64,000 nucleotides of DNA from Limnohabitans radicicola (GTDB lineage Bacteria; Pseudomonadota; Gammaproteobacteria; Burkholderiales; Burkholderiaceae_C). A model generated the notes under the pieces. The model searched no databases. It worked only from the letters and a program-made list of their open reading frames with translations, and was not told the origin of the DNA. The position numbers and the translations under genes are program-made. How positions within the stretch are numbered: position 1 is the stretch's first letter; each line of letters begins with the position of its first letter. Positions 25,609-34,610 of the stretch are shown here, piece by piece. The stretch is taken from the NCBI RefSeq assembly GCF_014837235.1, contig NZ_JACYFT010000003.1, positions 81,660-145,659 of the forward strand, read 5' to 3'.

Positions 25609-26595
25609 TCAGTCGGCCTGGATTCTGGCTTCGCGCACGATGGTGCCCATGTGCCGGTGTTCGCTGGCCACCGTTTTCGCAAACTCGGCGACCGTGGCGG
25701 GCGCTGCCACGCATTGAGCGGCCAGCAAGCGATCGCGCAGTACAGGCAGGGCCAGCACAGCGTTGATCTGGGCATGGAGCTTTTCCACGACGGTGCCAGG
25801 CACGCCCGCCGGGGCAAAAATGCCAAAGCGCGAGCTGAAGTTGGCCGAAGCCAGGCCCAGCTCGGCCAATGTGGGCACGCCAGGCAGTGCGTCGAGTCGG
25901 GCCGCAGCGCCCACGGCCAGTGCACGCAAACGGCCTTCCTTGATGTGTTGCAGCACCACCCCCGAAGCGTTGGTCGACAGCACCTCGAACTGTCCACTCA
26001 GTGCGTCGGTGATCTGCTGGCCGCCGCCTTTGTAGGGCACATGGGTGATGCGCACTTGCGCGTTGCTGCGGATGTTCTCCAGCATCAGGTGCCCGAGCGA
26101 GCCCGATCCCGATGTGGCCCAGCGCAAGGCGTCGGGTTGTTGTTTTGCGCGAGCCAAGAGGGCCTTGAAGTCGCCTTGCGGCAAGGCCGGTGTGGCGGCA
26201 AGCAACACCGGCGAGTCCATCACGCTGGCCACGGGCATGAGGTCTTTCAAAGCGTCATAAGGCAGGTTGCCCAGGTGGGGGCTGAGCGTCAGCGGCGACA
26301 GGGCCGTGAACACCAGGGTGTAGCCATCCGGTGTGGATTTGGCCACCACATTCACCGCGAGCGAGCCACCGGCCCCGGCGCGGTTGTCCACCAGCACGGG
26401 TACGCCCAGTCGGGGGGCGAGTTGTTCGGCCAGTGCACGGGCCACTGTGTCGCTGACCCCGCCAGGCGGGTAGGCCACGGTCAGTTTGATGGGTTTGCTG
26501 GGCCAGACCGGGCCCTGTGCCCAGACGGGCAAGGCACTGCACAGCGCGGTGGTCAGCCATGTGCGGCGATCTGGGCGGGCTGCGTGGTGCGTCAT
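25609..26595 (-). CDS. Tripartite tricarboxylate transporter substrate-binding protein (Bug family)
   Basis: Second Bug-type periplasmic receptor in the window, 328 residues. A signal peptide (RRTWLTTALCSALPVWAQ, with a twin-arginine-like start) is followed by the family motif WPSKPIKLTVAYPPGGVSDT. The segments NRAGAGGSLAVNVVAKSTPDGYTL and HVPYKGGGQQITDALSGQ are characteristic of Bug proteins. No transporter or catabolic partner lies next to it, so the ligand is unknown. It is upstream of, and in the opposite orientation to, nothing obviously related; hemL precedes it on the same strand with an 80-base gap. Confidence 0.88.
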   Translation of the reverse strand: MTHHAARPDRRTWLTTALCSALPVWAQGPVWPSKPIKLTVAYPPGGVSDTVARALAEQLAPRLGVPVLVDNRAGAGGSLAVNVVAKSTPDGYTLVFTALSPLTLSPHLGNLPYDALKDLMPVASVMDSPVLLAATPALPQGDFKALLARAKQQPDALRWATSGSGSLGHLMLENIRSNAQVRITHVPYKGGGQQITDALSGQFEVLSTNASGVVLQHIKEGRLRALAVGAAARLDALPGVPTLAELGLASANFSSRFGIFAPAGVPGTVVEKLHAQINAVLALPVLRDRLLAAQCVAAPATVAEFAKTVASEHRHMGTIVREARIQAD

Positions 26596-26674
26596 GGCGG
26601 TTTAAATTTGAACGGTGAACCCACTGCCTCAATCTGGATGACAGCGCAAGTGCCTGGGCGAGCAGGCCTTGATG

Positions 26675-27970
26675 TCAGAGCGTGGCAAAGACTTCGCTGG
26701 CCGCCTGCACAGTGGCGGCAATGTCGGCTTCGCTGTGCGCGGCGCTCACAAAGCCGGCTTCGTACAGCGCGGGGGCGATGTAGACGCCGCGATCGAGCAG
26801 GCCGTGGAAGAGCTTGTTGAATTTGGGGCTGTCGCTGGTCATGACCTTGGCGTAGTTCTGCGGCAGCTCGGGCAGCAAGAAGAAGCCAAACATGCCGCCC
26901 TGGCAGTCAGCGGCAAAGGGCACGCCCGCTTTGGCGGCGGCGCCTTTGAGGCCGTCGACCAGGCTTTGGGTTTTGCTGCTCAAGGCATCCCAGAAGCCGG
27001 GCTTGGCGATTTCGCGCAGCGTGGCCAACCCGCAAGCCGTGGCCACGGGGTTGCCGCTCAAAGTACCGGCCTGGTACACCGGACCGGTGGGGGCGAGCTG
27101 GCGCATGATCTCACGCGGCCCGCCAAAGGCCGCCAGCGGCATGCCGCCGCCAATCACCTTGCCCAGCACGGTGAGGTCGGGCTGGAAGCCAGGGATCAGT
27201 TGGGCGTACACGCTTTGCGCGGAGCCGAGCGCGACGCGGAAACCGGTCATCACTTCGTCAAACACGAACAGCGCGCCGTGCTCGGTGCACAGCTCGCGGC
27301 AGCGCTTCATGAAGGGTACGCTGGCGCGCACAAAGTTCATGTTGCCCGCGATGGGCTCGATCATCACGCAGGCCAGTTCCTTGCCGTGCAGCTTGAAAGC
27401 CTCTTCGAGTTGTTCGACGTTGTTGTATTCGAGCACCAGCGTGTGCTGCACCACTTCAGGTGGCACACCGGCGCTGGTCGGGTTGCCAAAGGTGGCCAGG
27501 CCCGAACCGGCCTTGACCAGCAAGGCGTCCGCGTGGCCGTGGTAGCAGCCTTCAAACTTGATGATCTTGCTGCGGCCAGTCGCACCACGCGCCAGGCGCA
27601 GGGCGCTCATGCCCGCTTCGGTGCCCGAGCTGACCAGGCGCACCATCTCCATGGAGGGCACGTGCTTCAGGATTTCTTCGGCCAGCTCGATCTCGCGCTC
27701 GGTGGGCGCGCCAAACGAGAAGCCGTCGAGCGCCGCTTTTTGCACGGCTTCGAGCACAGCGGGGTGGCCGTGGCCCAGGATCATCGGGCCCCAGGAGCCG
27801 ATGTAGTCGATGTACTTTTGGCCGTTCGCGTCCCAAAAGTAAGCGCCCTGGGCACGTTGCACAAAGCGGGGCGTGCCACCCACCGCGCGAAAGGCGCGCA
27901 CGGGCGAGTTCACGCCACCGGGGATCACCTGGGCGGCGCGGTCAAACAGTTGCTGGTTGCGGTCGGTCAT
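26675..27970 (-). CDS. hemL: Glutamate-1-semialdehyde 2,1-aminomutase HemL
   Basis: PLP enzyme that converts glutamate-1-semialdehyde to 5-aminolevulinate in the C5 route of tetrapyrrole synthesis. The 431-residue protein has the substrate and cofactor segments [25 protein letters not shown] and [11 protein letters not shown], and the PLP lysine K271 in [16 protein letters not shown]. The N-terminus [20 protein letters not shown] is diagnostic against other class III aminotransferases. It follows thiD on the same strand with a 15-base gap, so they are probably co-transcribed. Confidence 0.97.
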   Translation of the reverse strand: MTDRNQQLFDRAAQVIPGGVNSPVRAFRAVGGTPRFVQRAQGAYFWDANGQKYIDYIGSWGPMILGHGHPAVLEAVQKAALDGFSFGAPTEREIELAEEILKHVPSMEMVRLVSSGTEAGMSALRLARGATGRSKIIKFEGCYHGHADALLVKAGSGLATFGNPTSAGVPPEVVQHTLVLEYNNVEQLEEAFKLHGKELACVMIEPIAGNMNFVRASVPFMKRCRELCTEHGALFVFDEVMTGFRVALGSAQSVYAQLIPGFQPDLTVLGKVIGGGMPLAAFGGPREIMRQLAPTGPVYQAGTLSGNPVATACGLATLREIAKPGFWDALSSKTQSLVDGLKGAAAKAGVPFAADCQGGMFGFFLLPELPQNYAKVMTSDSPKFNKLFHGLLDRGVYIAPALYEAGFVSAAHSEADIAATVQAASEVFATL

Positions 27971-27985
27971 GTTGAATCTTGAATG

Positions 27986-28936
27986 TCAGTGTTTGGTTTC
28001 GTTGAAGGGCACTTCAAAGTAATCGGCCCCTGGCGGCAGTCCATCGCCCTCGGTTTCTTCGTTGTTGCCGGTGTCGTCGTCGCTCAGCGCCCAAAACAGA
28101 CGGTCGGGTACAACCTGACCCATGCCTGGGCGAAAGCCCTCATCCAGGCTGCGATCGAGGTAGGCCAGGGCTTCGCTGGTGGCATCGGGCAAGTCCATGC
28201 CGGTGGCCAGCAAGGCGGCCAGTGCAGCAGACAAGGTGTCGCCCGCACCCGCAAACACCGCCTCGATGCGCTCAAACTTCTCGTGGGCAATCACCGTCTC
28301 GGGCGTGGCCAGCACATTGTCGATGTGCTGCTCGGGCAGGGGCAGGCCCGTGACCAGTGTGTAGGGTACGCCCAGCTCGCTGGCGGCCTTGGCAATGTCA
28401 CGCGGGCCGGGGTTGCGCTCGCCGCTCCATTCCGGCAGCAGCCAACGGCGCAGGGTGCTGTGGTGGCCCACCAGCACACTGGTTTGGGGCAGCAGCAGCT
28501 CGCGAAAGGCGTCCAGATAGTCGTCGATTTTGTCGTCTTCCCACCAGGACAAGTTGGGCATGTAGGCCACCACGGGTACGCCGTCGTAGTCGTCGGCCAT
28601 CTCGGCGATCAGGGCAATGTTTTCTGGCGTGCCGGCAAAGCCGACCTTGATGACCTGGATCGGCACGTCTTCGGCAATGCCGCGCGCCTGCTCACCCACG
28701 GCTTCTTCGTCAAAGGGGTAGAAGTCCTGGATGCCGCTGGTGTCGCGCACGTAAGCGCCTGTGACCACCGGCAAGGTGTGCGCCCCGACCGAGCCCATGG
28801 CCAGCACGTCGCCGCTGAGGCCCCCTGCGCCACTGGGGTCATTGGCGTTGAAGCACAAGACACAGGCCAGCCCTTGCGATTCGCCTTCGTCCGCTGGGCT
28901 TTCCGGGTCGGCAGTTTCGGGGAGTTTGTCGGTCAT
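27986..28936 (-). CDS. thiD: Hydroxymethylpyrimidine/phosphomethylpyrimidine kinase ThiD
   Basis: Ribokinase-fold kinase that phosphorylates hydroxymethylpyrimidine for thiamine synthesis. The core has NDPSGAGGLSGDVLAMGSVGAH with the conserved DPSGGAG-type motif, and GAGDTLSAALAALLATG with the catalytic Asp. At 316 residues it is longer than usual (about 265). It carries an acidic N-terminal extension (ETADPESPADEGE) and an acidic C-terminal tail (DDDTGNNEETEGDGLPPG). These tails resemble those of Burkholderiales homologues but have no known role. It is divergent from rubredoxin and precedes hemL. Confidence 0.88.
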   Translation of the reverse strand: MTDKLPETADPESPADEGESQGLACVLCFNANDPSGAGGLSGDVLAMGSVGAHTLPVVTGAYVRDTSGIQDFYPFDEEAVGEQARGIAEDVPIQVIKVGFAGTPENIALIAEMADDYDGVPVVAYMPNLSWWEDDKIDDYLDAFRELLLPQTSVLVGHHSTLRRWLLPEWSGERNPGPRDIAKAASELGVPYTLVTGLPLPEQHIDNVLATPETVIAHEKFERIEAVFAGAGDTLSAALAALLATGMDLPDATSEALAYLDRSLDEGFRPGMGQVVPDRLFWALSDDDTGNNEETEGDGLPPGADYFEVPFNETKH

Positions 28937-28983
28937 GAAAGGGCTTCGCAAGGGGCTGAACCGAGCCGCGCTGGGCGACCCGA

Positions 28984-28989
28984 TACAAT
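28984..28989 (+). promoter_or_regulatory. Possible -10 box of the rubredoxin gene
   Basis: TACAAT lies 38 bases before the rubredoxin start codon; no clear -35 box. Confidence 0.35.
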
Positions 28990-29027
28990 CGATTCATTCT
29001 ATTCGACTCACTGATTGCGATACCCCA

Positions 29028-29198
29028 ATGGAAAGCAAAACCTGGATGTGCCTGATCTGCGGCTGGATCTATGACGAAGCCGAAGGCGACCCCGAGCATG
29101 GCATTGCCCCCGGCACCAAATGGGAAGATGTGCCCATGAACTGGACTTGCCCCGAGTGTGCGGCCCGCAAGGAAGACTTCGAGATGGTCGCCATCTGA
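29028..29198 (+). CDS. Rubredoxin
   Basis: Small iron protein of 56 residues with one Fe bound by four cysteines: C8 and C11 in MCLICGWIYDEAEGDP, and C41 and C44 in WTCPECAARKEDF. The spacing and the length are textbook for AlkG-type or general rubredoxins. It transfers electrons to oxygenases or oxidoreductases; no alkane hydroxylase is nearby. It is divergent from thiD (a neighbour pair common in Burkholderiales) and ends at a strong terminator. Confidence 0.97.
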   Translation: MESKTWMCLICGWIYDEAEGDPEHGIAPGTKWEDVPMNWTCPECAARKEDFEMVAI

Positions 29199-29220
29199 GC
29201 CAACGGCACCCGAAAGCCAG

Positions 29221-29244
29221 GCCGCCTTTTCAGGCGGCTTTTTT
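29221..29244 (+). terminator. Intrinsic terminator after rubredoxin, overlapping the phrB 3' end
   Basis: GCCGCCT-TTTC-AGGCGGC forms a perfect 7-bp stem followed by six T. The stop codon and last codons of the convergent phrB gene lie inside it. Confidence 0.92.
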
Positions 29245-30714
29245 CTTGACCACGGCGTAACGCGCCAGTGTTTTTTCACGCGCTTCGGCGTGGTCCACCA
29301 CTGGTGCCGGGTAGGTCTTGCCGATCTCGATCCCTGCCGCCTGCAGCTCCAGCTCACCCGCCAGCCAGGGGGCGTGGATGGATTTGCCGGACAAAGCCGC
29401 CAGCTCGGGCACATAGCGGCGGATGAACTTGCCCTCGGTGTCGAACTTTTCGCTTTGGCTGATGGGGTTGAAGATGCGAAAGTAGGGCTGCGCATCGCAG
29501 CCGCTGGAACTGGCCCACTGCCAGCCGCCGTTGTTGGCTGACAGGTCAAAGTCGTTGAGGTGCGTGGCGAAGTATTTCTCGCCCCATCGCCAGTCCACCC
29601 CCAGGTCCTTGCACAAAAAGCTGGCCACCACCATGCGCAGCCGGTTGTGCATGTAGCCTGTCTGGTTGAGCTGGCGCATGGCGGCGTCCACCAAGGGGTA
29701 ACCGGTACGGCCTGCGCACCAGGCCTCGAACAGTTTGTGGCCGTGCGGGCCGTGGTCCCAGTGGATGGCGTCGTAGTCGCGCTTGAAGCTCTCGCCCTGG
29801 CCCACATGGGCGAAGTTGGCCAGCACCTGCACATAAAAGTCGCGCCAGATCAGCTCCGACAGCCACACGGCGGCGCCTTCGCTGCCCGATTGCATGCGGG
29901 CATGGGCTTCGCGGGCGAGTTGGCGGATCGACACGGTGCCAAAGCGCAGGTGCACGCTCAGGTAGCTGGGGCCTTTGACGGCCGGGAAATCGCGCCGGTG
30001 GCCGTATTCGTCGATGCGGTGCAGAAAATCCGCCAGCAGGCCTTGCGCACCCGATTCGCCCGTGGGGATGCGCAGCGCCTGCAGGTTGGTGCTTTCAAAG
30101 TCCAGGTCCTGCAAGGTGGGCACAGGCTGGCGCAGCGCAGGTGGGCGTGGGGCCAGGTGTTGTGCGTAGCGCTCCACCGGGTAGGCCTTGAGGTAGAAAT
30201 CATTCACCTTGCGCAGCCAGGCGTTTTTGTAAGGGGTGAACACCGAAAACGCGGTACCCGACAGGGTCATGACCTCCTGACGCTCGAAGACCACATGGTC
30301 CTTGCAGGTGTGAAAGGCGATGCCGTGGTCGGCCAGGTGGCCGCGCACATGGTTGTCACGCAGCTGGGCGTGGGGCTCATCGTCGTGGCTGGCAAAAACG
30401 GCCAGCGCGCCCAGCTGGTGGGCCAGTTTCGGGATCTCGTGCTCGGCCACGCCATGGCGCACGATCAGGCCGCAGCCTTGGGTGTTGTGTGACTGGCCCA
30501 GTTCGGCCAGGCGCTGGTCGAGCTCCTCCAGCGATTCGCGGATGAATTCGACACGCCGGTCGGCCCGGGGCAGGGCGTCCAGAATGGCGGTGTCAAAGAC
30601 AAAGGCCACATGGACCTGGCGGCAGTGTTTCAGGGCCTGGTAGAGCGCCGCGTTGTCGTGCGCCCGCAAATCCCGGCGCAACCAGACCAATCCGCTCGAA
30701 AAAGGGGTGTCCAT
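29230..30714 (-). CDS. phrB: Deoxyribodipyrimidine photolyase
   Basis: Light-driven repair enzyme for cyclobutane pyrimidine dimers, 494 residues. The N-terminal antenna domain (GLVWLRRDLRAHDNAALYQAL) and the FAD-binding domain with FPAVKGPSYLSVHLRFGTVS, SELIWRDFYVQVLANF and GRTGYPLVDAAMRQLNQTGYMHNRLRM are all present. NNGGWQWASSSGCDAQPYFRIFNP is the class I CPD photolyase C-terminal signature. The Trp electron-transfer positions look intact. It is divergent from yqgE and convergent with rubredoxin. Confidence 0.96.
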   Translation of the reverse strand: MDTPFSSGLVWLRRDLRAHDNAALYQALKHCRQVHVAFVFDTAILDALPRADRRVEFIRESLEELDQRLAELGQSHNTQGCGLIVRHGVAEHEIPKLAHQLGALAVFASHDDEPHAQLRDNHVRGHLADHGIAFHTCKDHVVFERQEVMTLSGTAFSVFTPYKNAWLRKVNDFYLKAYPVERYAQHLAPRPPALRQPVPTLQDLDFESTNLQALRIPTGESGAQGLLADFLHRIDEYGHRRDFPAVKGPSYLSVHLRFGTVSIRQLAREAHARMQSGSEGAAVWLSELIWRDFYVQVLANFAHVGQGESFKRDYDAIHWDHGPHGHKLFEAWCAGRTGYPLVDAAMRQLNQTGYMHNRLRMVVASFLCKDLGVDWRWGEKYFATHLNDFDLSANNGGWQWASSSGCDAQPYFRIFNPISQSEKFDTEGKFIRRYVPELAALSGKSIHAPWLAGELELQAAGIEIGKTYPAPVVDHAEAREKTLARYAVVKKKAA

Positions 30715-30764
30715 GGACAGTAAATACCTGTGGCGCCGACCCGGCAGCCCGAGGGCGGGGCCGT

Positions 30765-30770
30765 TAAAAT
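30765..30770 (+). promoter_or_regulatory. Possible -10 box of the yqgE-ruvX-pyr operon
   Basis: TAAAAT, five of six consensus positions, ends seven bases before the yqgE ATG. If used, transcription would start at or next to the start codon. Confidence 0.35.
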
Positions 30771-30776
30771 CGGTGC

Positions 30777-31379
30777 ATGTCTGCCGATTCTGCCTCCTTC
30801 AAGCTCACGCATCACTTTTTGATTGCAATGCCCGGTCTGGAGGACGAGGTTTTTGCCCGCAGCGTCGTCTACATGTGCGAGCACAGCGAACGCGGCGCCA
30901 TGGGCCTGATCATCAACAAGCCCAGCGATCTGACCATGCAGCACCTGTTTGACAAGGTGGACCTGCCTCTGCGTCGCGAAGACATGGTGGCATCCCCCGT
31001 GCTGCAAGGCGGCCCGGTGCAAACCGATCGGGGTTTTGTGCTGCACGACCCGATCCACATGGCCGATCCGGCGCAAGACGGTGGCGCCATTTACGCCTCC
31101 ACCCTCACCGTGCCCGATGGTCTGGAGATGACCACCTCGCGCGATGTGCTCGAAGCCCTGTCGTCTGGGGCTGGCCCGCGCCGCGTGCTGGTCACGCTGG
31201 GTTACGCATCCTGGGGCGAGGGGCAGCTCGAATCCGAGTTGGCCGAAAACGCCTGGCTCACCGTGCCCGCCGATGTGGGCATCGTGTTCGACACCCCGTT
31301 GGCGCAGCGCTATGACAAAGCACTCGACCTGCTGGGCCTCAAAGCCTGGATGCTCTCACCCGAGGCGGGGCACGCATGA
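30777..31379 (+). CDS. YqgE/AlgH family protein
   Basis: A 200-residue soluble protein of the UPF0301 (YqgE/AlgH) family. The conserved opening LTHHFLIAMPGLEDEVFARSVVYMCEHSERGAMGLIIN is clear, as are VLQGGPVQTDRGFVLH and GYASWGEGQLESELAENAWL. Its molecular role is unresolved; AlgH was first linked to alginate regulation. It overlaps ruvX by 4 bases. No Shine-Dalgarno sequence lies before the ATG, and a TAAAAT box ends only seven bases upstream, so the mRNA may be almost leaderless. Confidence 0.94.
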   Translation: MSADSASFKLTHHFLIAMPGLEDEVFARSVVYMCEHSERGAMGLIINKPSDLTMQHLFDKVDLPLRREDMVASPVLQGGPVQTDRGFVLHDPIHMADPAQDGGAIYASTLTVPDGLEMTTSRDVLEALSSGAGPRRVLVTLGYASWGEGQLESELAENAWLTVPADVGIVFDTPLAQRYDKALDLLGLKAWMLSPEAGHA

Positions 31380-31792
31380 GCCTGACGGAGGTCACTGCCG
31401 TTCCGCAGACCCAGCAAACTTTTCTGGCCTTCGATTACGGCCTCAAGCGCACTGGCGTGGCCGTGGGCAACCGCCTGATGAAAACAGCGACACCGCAGGG
31501 CACGATTGCCGCCGAGGGCGACGCCCGGTTTGTCAAGATCGCTGAGCGCATCAAAGAGTGGCAACCCGACGCGCTGGTGATCGGCGTGCCCACCCACCCC
31601 GATGGCGCTGAGCATGAGAACACCTTGCGTGCGCGCAAGTTCGGCCGTCAGTTGCGCGGCCGCTTTGGCCTCGCCGTGTACGAGGTGGACGAGCGCTACA
31701 CCACGACCGAGGCGCATTCGTATGGGGCCAAAGATGCCGATGCGGCCGCAGCGGCCATCATTCTTGAACAATTTTTAAGGAATCTGCCATGA
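31376..31792 (+). CDS. ruvX: Putative pre-16S rRNA nuclease / Holliday junction resolvase RuvX (YqgF)
   Basis: RNase H-fold nuclease of 138 residues. The three acidic positions are visible: Asp in FDYGLKRTGVAVG, Glu in YEVDERYTTTEA, and Asp in KDADAAAAAIIL. E. coli YqgF finishes the 5' end of 16S rRNA; older annotations call it a Holliday junction resolvase. It overlaps yqgE and pyrR by 4 bases each, giving a tightly coupled yqgE-ruvX-pyrR unit. Confidence 0.93.
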   Translation: MSLTEVTAVPQTQQTFLAFDYGLKRTGVAVGNRLMKTATPQGTIAAEGDARFVKIAERIKEWQPDALVIGVPTHPDGAEHENTLRARKFGRQLRGRFGLAVYEVDERYTTTEAHSYGAKDADAAAAAIILEQFLRNLP

Positions 31793-32289
31793 GTGCTTTG
31801 GCGTTGGATGCAGAGGCCCTGTACCAAGAACTGCTGCGCGGTGTGCGCAGCTTGTGCGGGGCGGATACCCGCCTGGTGGGCATCACCTCGGGCGGCGCCT
31901 GGCTGGCCCAGCGCCTGCAGCGTGACCTGGGCCTGGTCGGGGAGTCGGGTCAGGTGTCCTCGGTCATGCACCGCGACGATTACGCGCAGCGTGGTCTTGC
32001 GGCCGGCGGCCAGACCAGCCTGCCCTTCGAGGTCGATGGGGCCGACATCCTGGTGCTTGACGATGTGCTCTACACCGGTCGCACCATCCGCGCCGTGCTC
32101 AACGAACTCTTTGACTACGGTCGACCCGCCCGCGTGCAGCTGGCCGTGTTGGTGGACCGTGGAGGGCGCCAGTTGCCGGTGCAAGCCGACTACGCCGCCG
32201 CCCGCGTGGCCCTGCCCGAGACGCAATCGCTGGCGCTGGCCCGCGATGCGGCCGGGAAGTTCAGTTTTGACGTGGAGAACAAAGCCTGA
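31789..32289 (+). CDS. pyrR: PyrR-type phosphoribosyltransferase
   Basis: Phosphoribosyltransferase-fold protein of 166 residues. The PRPP-binding loop [19 protein letters not shown] and the segment [25 protein letters not shown] match PyrR. In Bacillus PyrR is an attenuation regulator of pyr mRNA with weak uracil phosphoribosyltransferase activity. In betaproteobacteria the RNA-binding role is not established, and no attenuator hairpin with a T tract is seen before pyrB. It overlaps ruvX by 4 bases and precedes pyrB by 16. Confidence 0.93.
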   Translation: MSALALDAEALYQELLRGVRSLCGADTRLVGITSGGAWLAQRLQRDLGLVGESGQVSSVMHRDDYAQRGLAAGGQTSLPFEVDGADILVLDDVLYTGRTIRAVLNELFDYGRPARVQLAVLVDRGGRQLPVQADYAAARVALPETQSLALARDAAGKFSFDVENKA

Positions 32290-32305
32290 TCGAGGTGAGA
32301 ACAAC

Positions 32306-33271
32306 ATGCTCTACAAACGCAACAACCCCCAACTCAACAAGAACGGCGAGCTGATCCATCTGCTCTCCACCGAAGGCCTGTCCAAGGACATCCTGACCCA
32401 CATCCTCGACACCGCATCGAGTTTTGTGAGTGTCAACGACCGCGAGGTCAAAAAGGTGCCCCTCTTGCGCGGCAAAAGCGTGTTCAACCTGTTCTTTGAG
32501 AACAGCACCCGCACGCGCACCACTTTCGACATCGCGGCCACCCGTCTGTCGGCCGACGTCTACACGCTCGACATCGCACGCTCTTCGGCCAGCAAGGGCG
32601 AGTCGCTGCTCGACACCATCGCCAACTTGAGCGCCATGGCCGCCGACATCTTTGTGGTGCGCCACAGCGAGTCGGGCGCGCCCTACCTGATCGCCCAGCA
32701 TGTGGCACCCCATGTGCACGTGGTCAACGCCGGTGACGGGCGCCATGCCCACCCCACGCAGGCGCTGCTGGACATGTACACCATCCGGCACTACAAAAAA
32801 GACTTTGCCAACCTCACCGTGGCCATCGTGGGCGATGTGTTGCACTCGCGTGTGGCGCGCTCAGACATCCATGCGCTCACCACCCTGGGCTGCGCCGAGG
32901 TGCGCGTCGTCGGCCCCAAAACGCTGGTGCCCGCCGACATGGCCCAGATGGGCGTGCGCGTCTTCAATAATCTGGAAGAGGGCATCAAGGATTGCGACGT
33001 GGTCATCATGCTGCGCCTGCAAAACGAGCGCATGAGCGGTGCGCTGCTGCCCTCCAGCCAGGAATACTTCGAAAGCTTTGGCCTCACGCCTGAAAAACTG
33101 CAACTGGCCAAGCCCGACGCCATCGTCATGCACCCCGGCCCGATCAACCGCGGTGTCGAGATCGACTCGGCAGTGGTGGATGGCCAGCAAAGCGTGATCC
33201 TGCCGCAGGTGACTTTTGGCATCGCGGTGCGCATGGCGGTGATGAGCATCGTGGCCGGTAACGAAGCCTGA
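32306..33271 (+). CDS. pyrB: Aspartate carbamoyltransferase catalytic subunit PyrB
   Basis: Condenses carbamoyl phosphate and aspartate, the committed pyrimidine step. The 321-residue protein has the carbamoyl phosphate motif [11 protein letters not shown], the [12 protein letters not shown] helix, [13 protein letters not shown], and [12 protein letters not shown] near the C-terminus. The start at [16 protein letters not shown] is standard; the frame is open upstream but overlaps pyrR. No regulatory subunit (pyrI) is present. The adjacent inactive dihydroorotase is the expected structural partner for this class of enzyme. Confidence 0.97.
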   Translation: MLYKRNNPQLNKNGELIHLLSTEGLSKDILTHILDTASSFVSVNDREVKKVPLLRGKSVFNLFFENSTRTRTTFDIAATRLSADVYTLDIARSSASKGESLLDTIANLSAMAADIFVVRHSESGAPYLIAQHVAPHVHVVNAGDGRHAHPTQALLDMYTIRHYKKDFANLTVAIVGDVLHSRVARSDIHALTTLGCAEVRVVGPKTLVPADMAQMGVRVFNNLEEGIKDCDVVIMLRLQNERMSGALLPSSQEYFESFGLTPEKLQLAKPDAIVMHPGPINRGVEIDSAVVDGQQSVILPQVTFGIAVRMAVMSIVAGNEA

Positions 33272-33284
33272 GGGGAACAAGAAC

Positions 33285-34586
33285 ATGAAGATCCTGATTC
33301 AAAACGGCCGCGTGATCGATCCCGCCAGTGGCCTCGACCAAAGCGCCGATGTGGCGATCGCGGCGGGCTGCATCGTGGCGGTGGGGCCAGCGCCTGCCGA
33401 CTTCTCGCCCAACCGCGTGATCGACGCCAAAGGCTGCATCGTGGCCCCGGGCCTGGTGGACCTGGCGGCGCGCCTGCGCGAACCCGGCCAAGAGCACGCG
33501 GGCATGCTCGAGAGTGAAATGGCCGCGGCCGTGGCCGGTGGCGTGACCAGCCTGGTGTGCCCACCCGACACCGAGCCGGTGCTCGATGAGCCGGGGCTGG
33601 TGGAGATGCTGCGTTACCGCGCCGAAAAACTGCACCAGGCCCGTGTGCTGCCCCTGGGCGCACTCACCGTGGGCCTGAAGGGCGATGTGTTGACCGAAAT
33701 GGGCCAGCTCACGGCCGCCGGTTGTGTGGGCTTTTCGCAGGCCGAGGTGCCGATCCCCAGCACCCAGGTGCTGCAACGCGCCTTGCAATACGCCAGCACC
33801 TTTGGCTATGCCGTGTGGCTGCGCCCGCAGGAGTTGCACCTGGGCAAGGGCGTGGCCGCCAGTGGCCCGCTGGCCACGCGCATGGGTTTGTCGGGCGTGT
33901 CAGTGGCGGCCGAGACGATCGCACTGCACACGATTTTTGAGCTGGTCCGCGCCACACAAGCGCGTGTGCACCTGTGCCGCATCAGCAGCGCTGCAGGTGT
34001 GGCCCTGGTGCGCCAGGCCAAGGCCGAGGGCCTGCCGGTGACCGCCGACGTGAGCATCAATTCGCTGCACCTGACCGACGCCGACATGGGCTACTTTGAC
34101 AGCCGCGCACGCCTCACGCCCGTGTTGCGCCAGCAGCGCGACCGCGACGCGTTGCGCGCAGGCCTGGCCGACGGCACGCTCGACGTGCTGGTGTCCGACC
34201 ACACCCCGGTCGATGCCGATGCCAAGGCCTTGCCTTTTGCCGAGGCTGAGCCTGGCGCCACCGGCATGGAGTTGCTCTGGAGCCTGGCGCTCAAGTGGGG
34301 CCAGGAATCGGGTCTGGCCTTGCCACAGGTGCTTTCCCGCATCACGGCCGATCCGGCCCGCGTGCTGGGGGCATCGCTGGGCACCTTGCAGGATTCGGTG
34401 GGCCGATTGGCTGTTGGCGGCGCGGCCGATGTGTGCGTGCTGTCCGATCAGGGCCACTGGCCGGTGACGGCCGAGGTGCTGCGCAGCCAGGGCAAGAGCA
34501 CACCGTTTTCGGGTTATGAGTTGCCCGGTCGCGTGCTGGCCACGGTGGTGGGCGGCCATGTGGCGTTCGAGGCCGCCAAGGCCTGA
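33285..34586 (+). CDS. Dihydroorotase-like pseudoenzyme (PyrC'/PyrX)
   Basis: Protein of 433 residues with the full dihydroorotase fold but without its metal centre. The active motif DxHxHLREPG is here D59-L-A61-A62-R63-LREPG, so both metal-binding histidines are lost. The later His positions are also changed (LCRISSA instead of a HxSt motif; VSINSLHL instead of TPHHL), while SDHTP is kept. Such PyrC' proteins do not catalyse but form a dodecamer with PyrB in Pseudomonas and are needed for its activity. It lies 13 bases after pyrB. A functional dihydroorotase must be encoded elsewhere. Confidence 0.9.
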   Translation: MKILIQNGRVIDPASGLDQSADVAIAAGCIVAVGPAPADFSPNRVIDAKGCIVAPGLVDLAARLREPGQEHAGMLESEMAAAVAGGVTSLVCPPDTEPVLDEPGLVEMLRYRAEKLHQARVLPLGALTVGLKGDVLTEMGQLTAAGCVGFSQAEVPIPSTQVLQRALQYASTFGYAVWLRPQELHLGKGVAASGPLATRMGLSGVSVAAETIALHTIFELVRATQARVHLCRISSAAGVALVRQAKAEGLPVTADVSINSLHLTDADMGYFDSRARLTPVLRQQRDRDALRAGLADGTLDVLVSDHTPVDADAKALPFAEAEPGATGMELLWSLALKWGQESGLALPQVLSRITADPARVLGASLGTLQDSVGRLAVGGAADVCVLSDQGHWPVTAEVLRSQGKSTPFSGYELPGRVLATVVGGHVAFEAAKA

Positions 34587-34610
34587 GTCCAGACGCCCGC
34601 AGCGCGCACC

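Noticed and set aside
30740-30763. GC-rich hairpin before yqgE sharing CCCGAGGGCGGGGC with the REP-like element at 13261
   Set aside because: It lacks the GGAG head and a matching stem, so the similarity is probably chance in GC-rich sequence.
31789-32305. PyrR-controlled attenuator before pyrB
   Set aside because: The 16-base gap has no hairpin with a T tract and no anti-terminator partner.
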